Of a stretch of DNA of 44,203 nucleotides, positions 43,351-44,203 are shown in pieces. The position numbers were made by a program, and so were the translations under genes. The notes beneath the pieces were generated by a model. That model did no database searches. It was not told the DNA's origin and saw only the letters and a program-made list of their open reading frames with translations. Origin of the DNA: an uncultured Rubrobacteraceae bacterium (GTDB lineage: Bacteria > Actinomycetota > Rubrobacteria > Rubrobacterales > Rubrobacteraceae); contig CADCVF010000022.1 of the NCBI GenBank assembly GCA_902806095.1, positions 1 to 44,203 of the forward strand, in the 5' to 3' direction. Positions within the stretch are counted from its first letter, which is position 1. Every line of letters begins with the position of its first letter.

Positions 43351-44203
43351 TTGGGTAATGACAAGGTAGGCACCGCCAGGAGCGGCGACGGGTCCCGGCC
43401 CAGTGCGACGCCGACGGTGGACGAGTACAGCCGCGACCTGACGCGGATGGCGAAAGAAGGCAAGCTCGATCCCGTCATCGGGCGGGCAGAAGAGATCGAG
43501 ACCCTTATCGAGATCCTCTCCAGGAGGACCAAGAACAACCCGGTGCTTATAGGGGATCCCGGCGTCGGCAAGACGGCCATCGTCGAGGGGCTTGCCCAGT
43601 GGATCGTCAACGGCGAGGTCCCGGATACGCTCGCCGATAAGCGCGTCCTCTCGCTGGACCTGTCGGGGATGGTCGCGGGGACGCAGTATCGCGGAGAGTT
43701 CGAGGCGCGCCTCAAGAAGGTCATAGAGGAGATCCGGGAGAACCCGGATGACCAGATAATCTTCCTCGATGAGCTGCATACCGTGGTTGGAGCCGGCGTG
43801 GTAGAGGGCTCGATGGACGCCTCCAACATGCTCAAGCCCGCCCTGGCATACGGTGAGATGCGTCTCGTGGGCGCAACCACGGTAGACGAATACCGCAAGA
43901 ACATAGAGAAGGACGCGGCGCTGGAACGCCGCTTGCAGCCGGTCCTCATCGGCGAGCCCACCGTTGACGAGGCTATCGAGATCCTGCGCGGCCTCAAGGA
44001 CCGCTACGAGGCGCACCACCGCGTCGAGATCACCGAAGAGGCGATCGTCGCCGCCGCCGAGCTCTCCGACCGCTACGTTGCCGGCCGCTTCCTCCCGGAT
44101 AAGGCAATCGACCTGATGGACCTGGCGTCGGCGAGGGTGCGCCTGCGCGCGAAGACCAAACCCGGGGACACGAAAGCACTGGAAAAGGAGCTGAGGAGTC
44201 TTC
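43351..44203 (+). CDS. ClpC-type AAA+ ATPase, no N domain seen (3' end outside window)
   Basis: The frame gives [64 protein letters not shown] (Walker A), [14 protein letters not shown] (Walker B), and [24 protein letters not shown]. This is the first AAA+ module of ClpC/ClpB, and AAA2 would be beyond the window. The frame is closed by TGA at 43306, and the 140-residue Clp N domain is not found upstream in any frame. The start is uncertain: TTG 43351, GTG 43417 or ATG 43447, none with a good ribosome binding site. It is either a truncated copy or an N-domain-less variant. Confidence 0.75.
   Translation, partial: MGNDKVGTARSGDGSRPSATPTVDEYSRDLTRMAKEGKLDPVIGRAEEIETLIEILSRRTKNNPVLIGDPGVGKTAIVEGLAQWIVNGEVPDTLADKRVLSLDLSGMVAGTQYRGEFEARLKKVIEEIRENPDDQIIFLDELHTVVGAGVVEGSMDASNMLKPALAYGEMRLVGATTVDEYRKNIEKDAALERRLQPVLIGEPTVDEAIEILRGLKDRYEAHHRVEITEEAIVAAAELSDRYVAGRFLPDKAIDLMDLASARVRLRAKTKPGDTKALEKELRSL

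Overview
The window looks like a chromosomal segment of a high-GC actinobacterium, most probably a Rubrobacter-like member of the Rubrobacteria. This rests on high GC with many GTG/TTG starts, long-type HPF and FtsEX gene types, Nuo proteins with charged tails, and intergenic space filled with one hairpin-rich repeat family. The genus is an inference; no database was searched.

Layout. 1-6046: F1Fo ATP synthase operon (end of atpB, then atpE-F-H-A-G-D-C). 6177-9120: murA, an M20 peptidase and an alpha/beta-hydrolase remnant. 9120-10571 (minus strand): an FMN-type NuoF/RnfC-like protein and a 7Fe ferredoxin, divergent from a complex I operon nuoABCDHIJKLMN (10918-21041) that has no nuoE, nuoF or nuoG. 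21102-29938: sugar nucleotidyltransferase, ComF-like protein, HPF, SecA, RF2, a DUF2993 protein and FtsEX. 30141-33807: RNase R-like exonuclease, SmpB and tmRNA (a complete trans-translation set), then murI. 33847-34024: tRNA-Pro(UGG) and tRNA-Gly(UCC). 34097-36992: an islet of visibly lower GC just after the tRNAs, with a ComP-like membrane protein without kinase domain, a 76-residue peptide gene and a ComQ-like prenyl synthase. 37180-44203: CaCA-type transporter, GlcG-like protein, M19 dipeptidase, two thioredoxin-fold proteins, a 2Fe-2S ferredoxin, small unknown proteins, three decayed genes (ppdK tail, FAD dehydrogenase with an internal deletion, the hydrolase tail further upstream) and a ClpC-type ATPase without a visible N domain, cut by the window end.

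How it fits together. The first half is the respiratory core: complex I builds the proton gradient and ATP synthase uses it. Because the NADH-input module is missing from the nuo operon, the divergent ferredoxin/FMN pair is a candidate electron-input route. The second half is envelope growth, secretion, cell division and ribosome rescue, followed by an accessory region.

Most striking points: (1) the tRNA-adjacent ComQ/ComX/ComP-like gene set, which may be a prenyl-peptide signalling system of a new type; (2) a family of intergenic arrays of small GNA-triloop hairpins with covarying stems, some of which seem to supply promoter elements to the next gene; (3) complex I paired with a ferredoxin and a cluster-free FMN protein.
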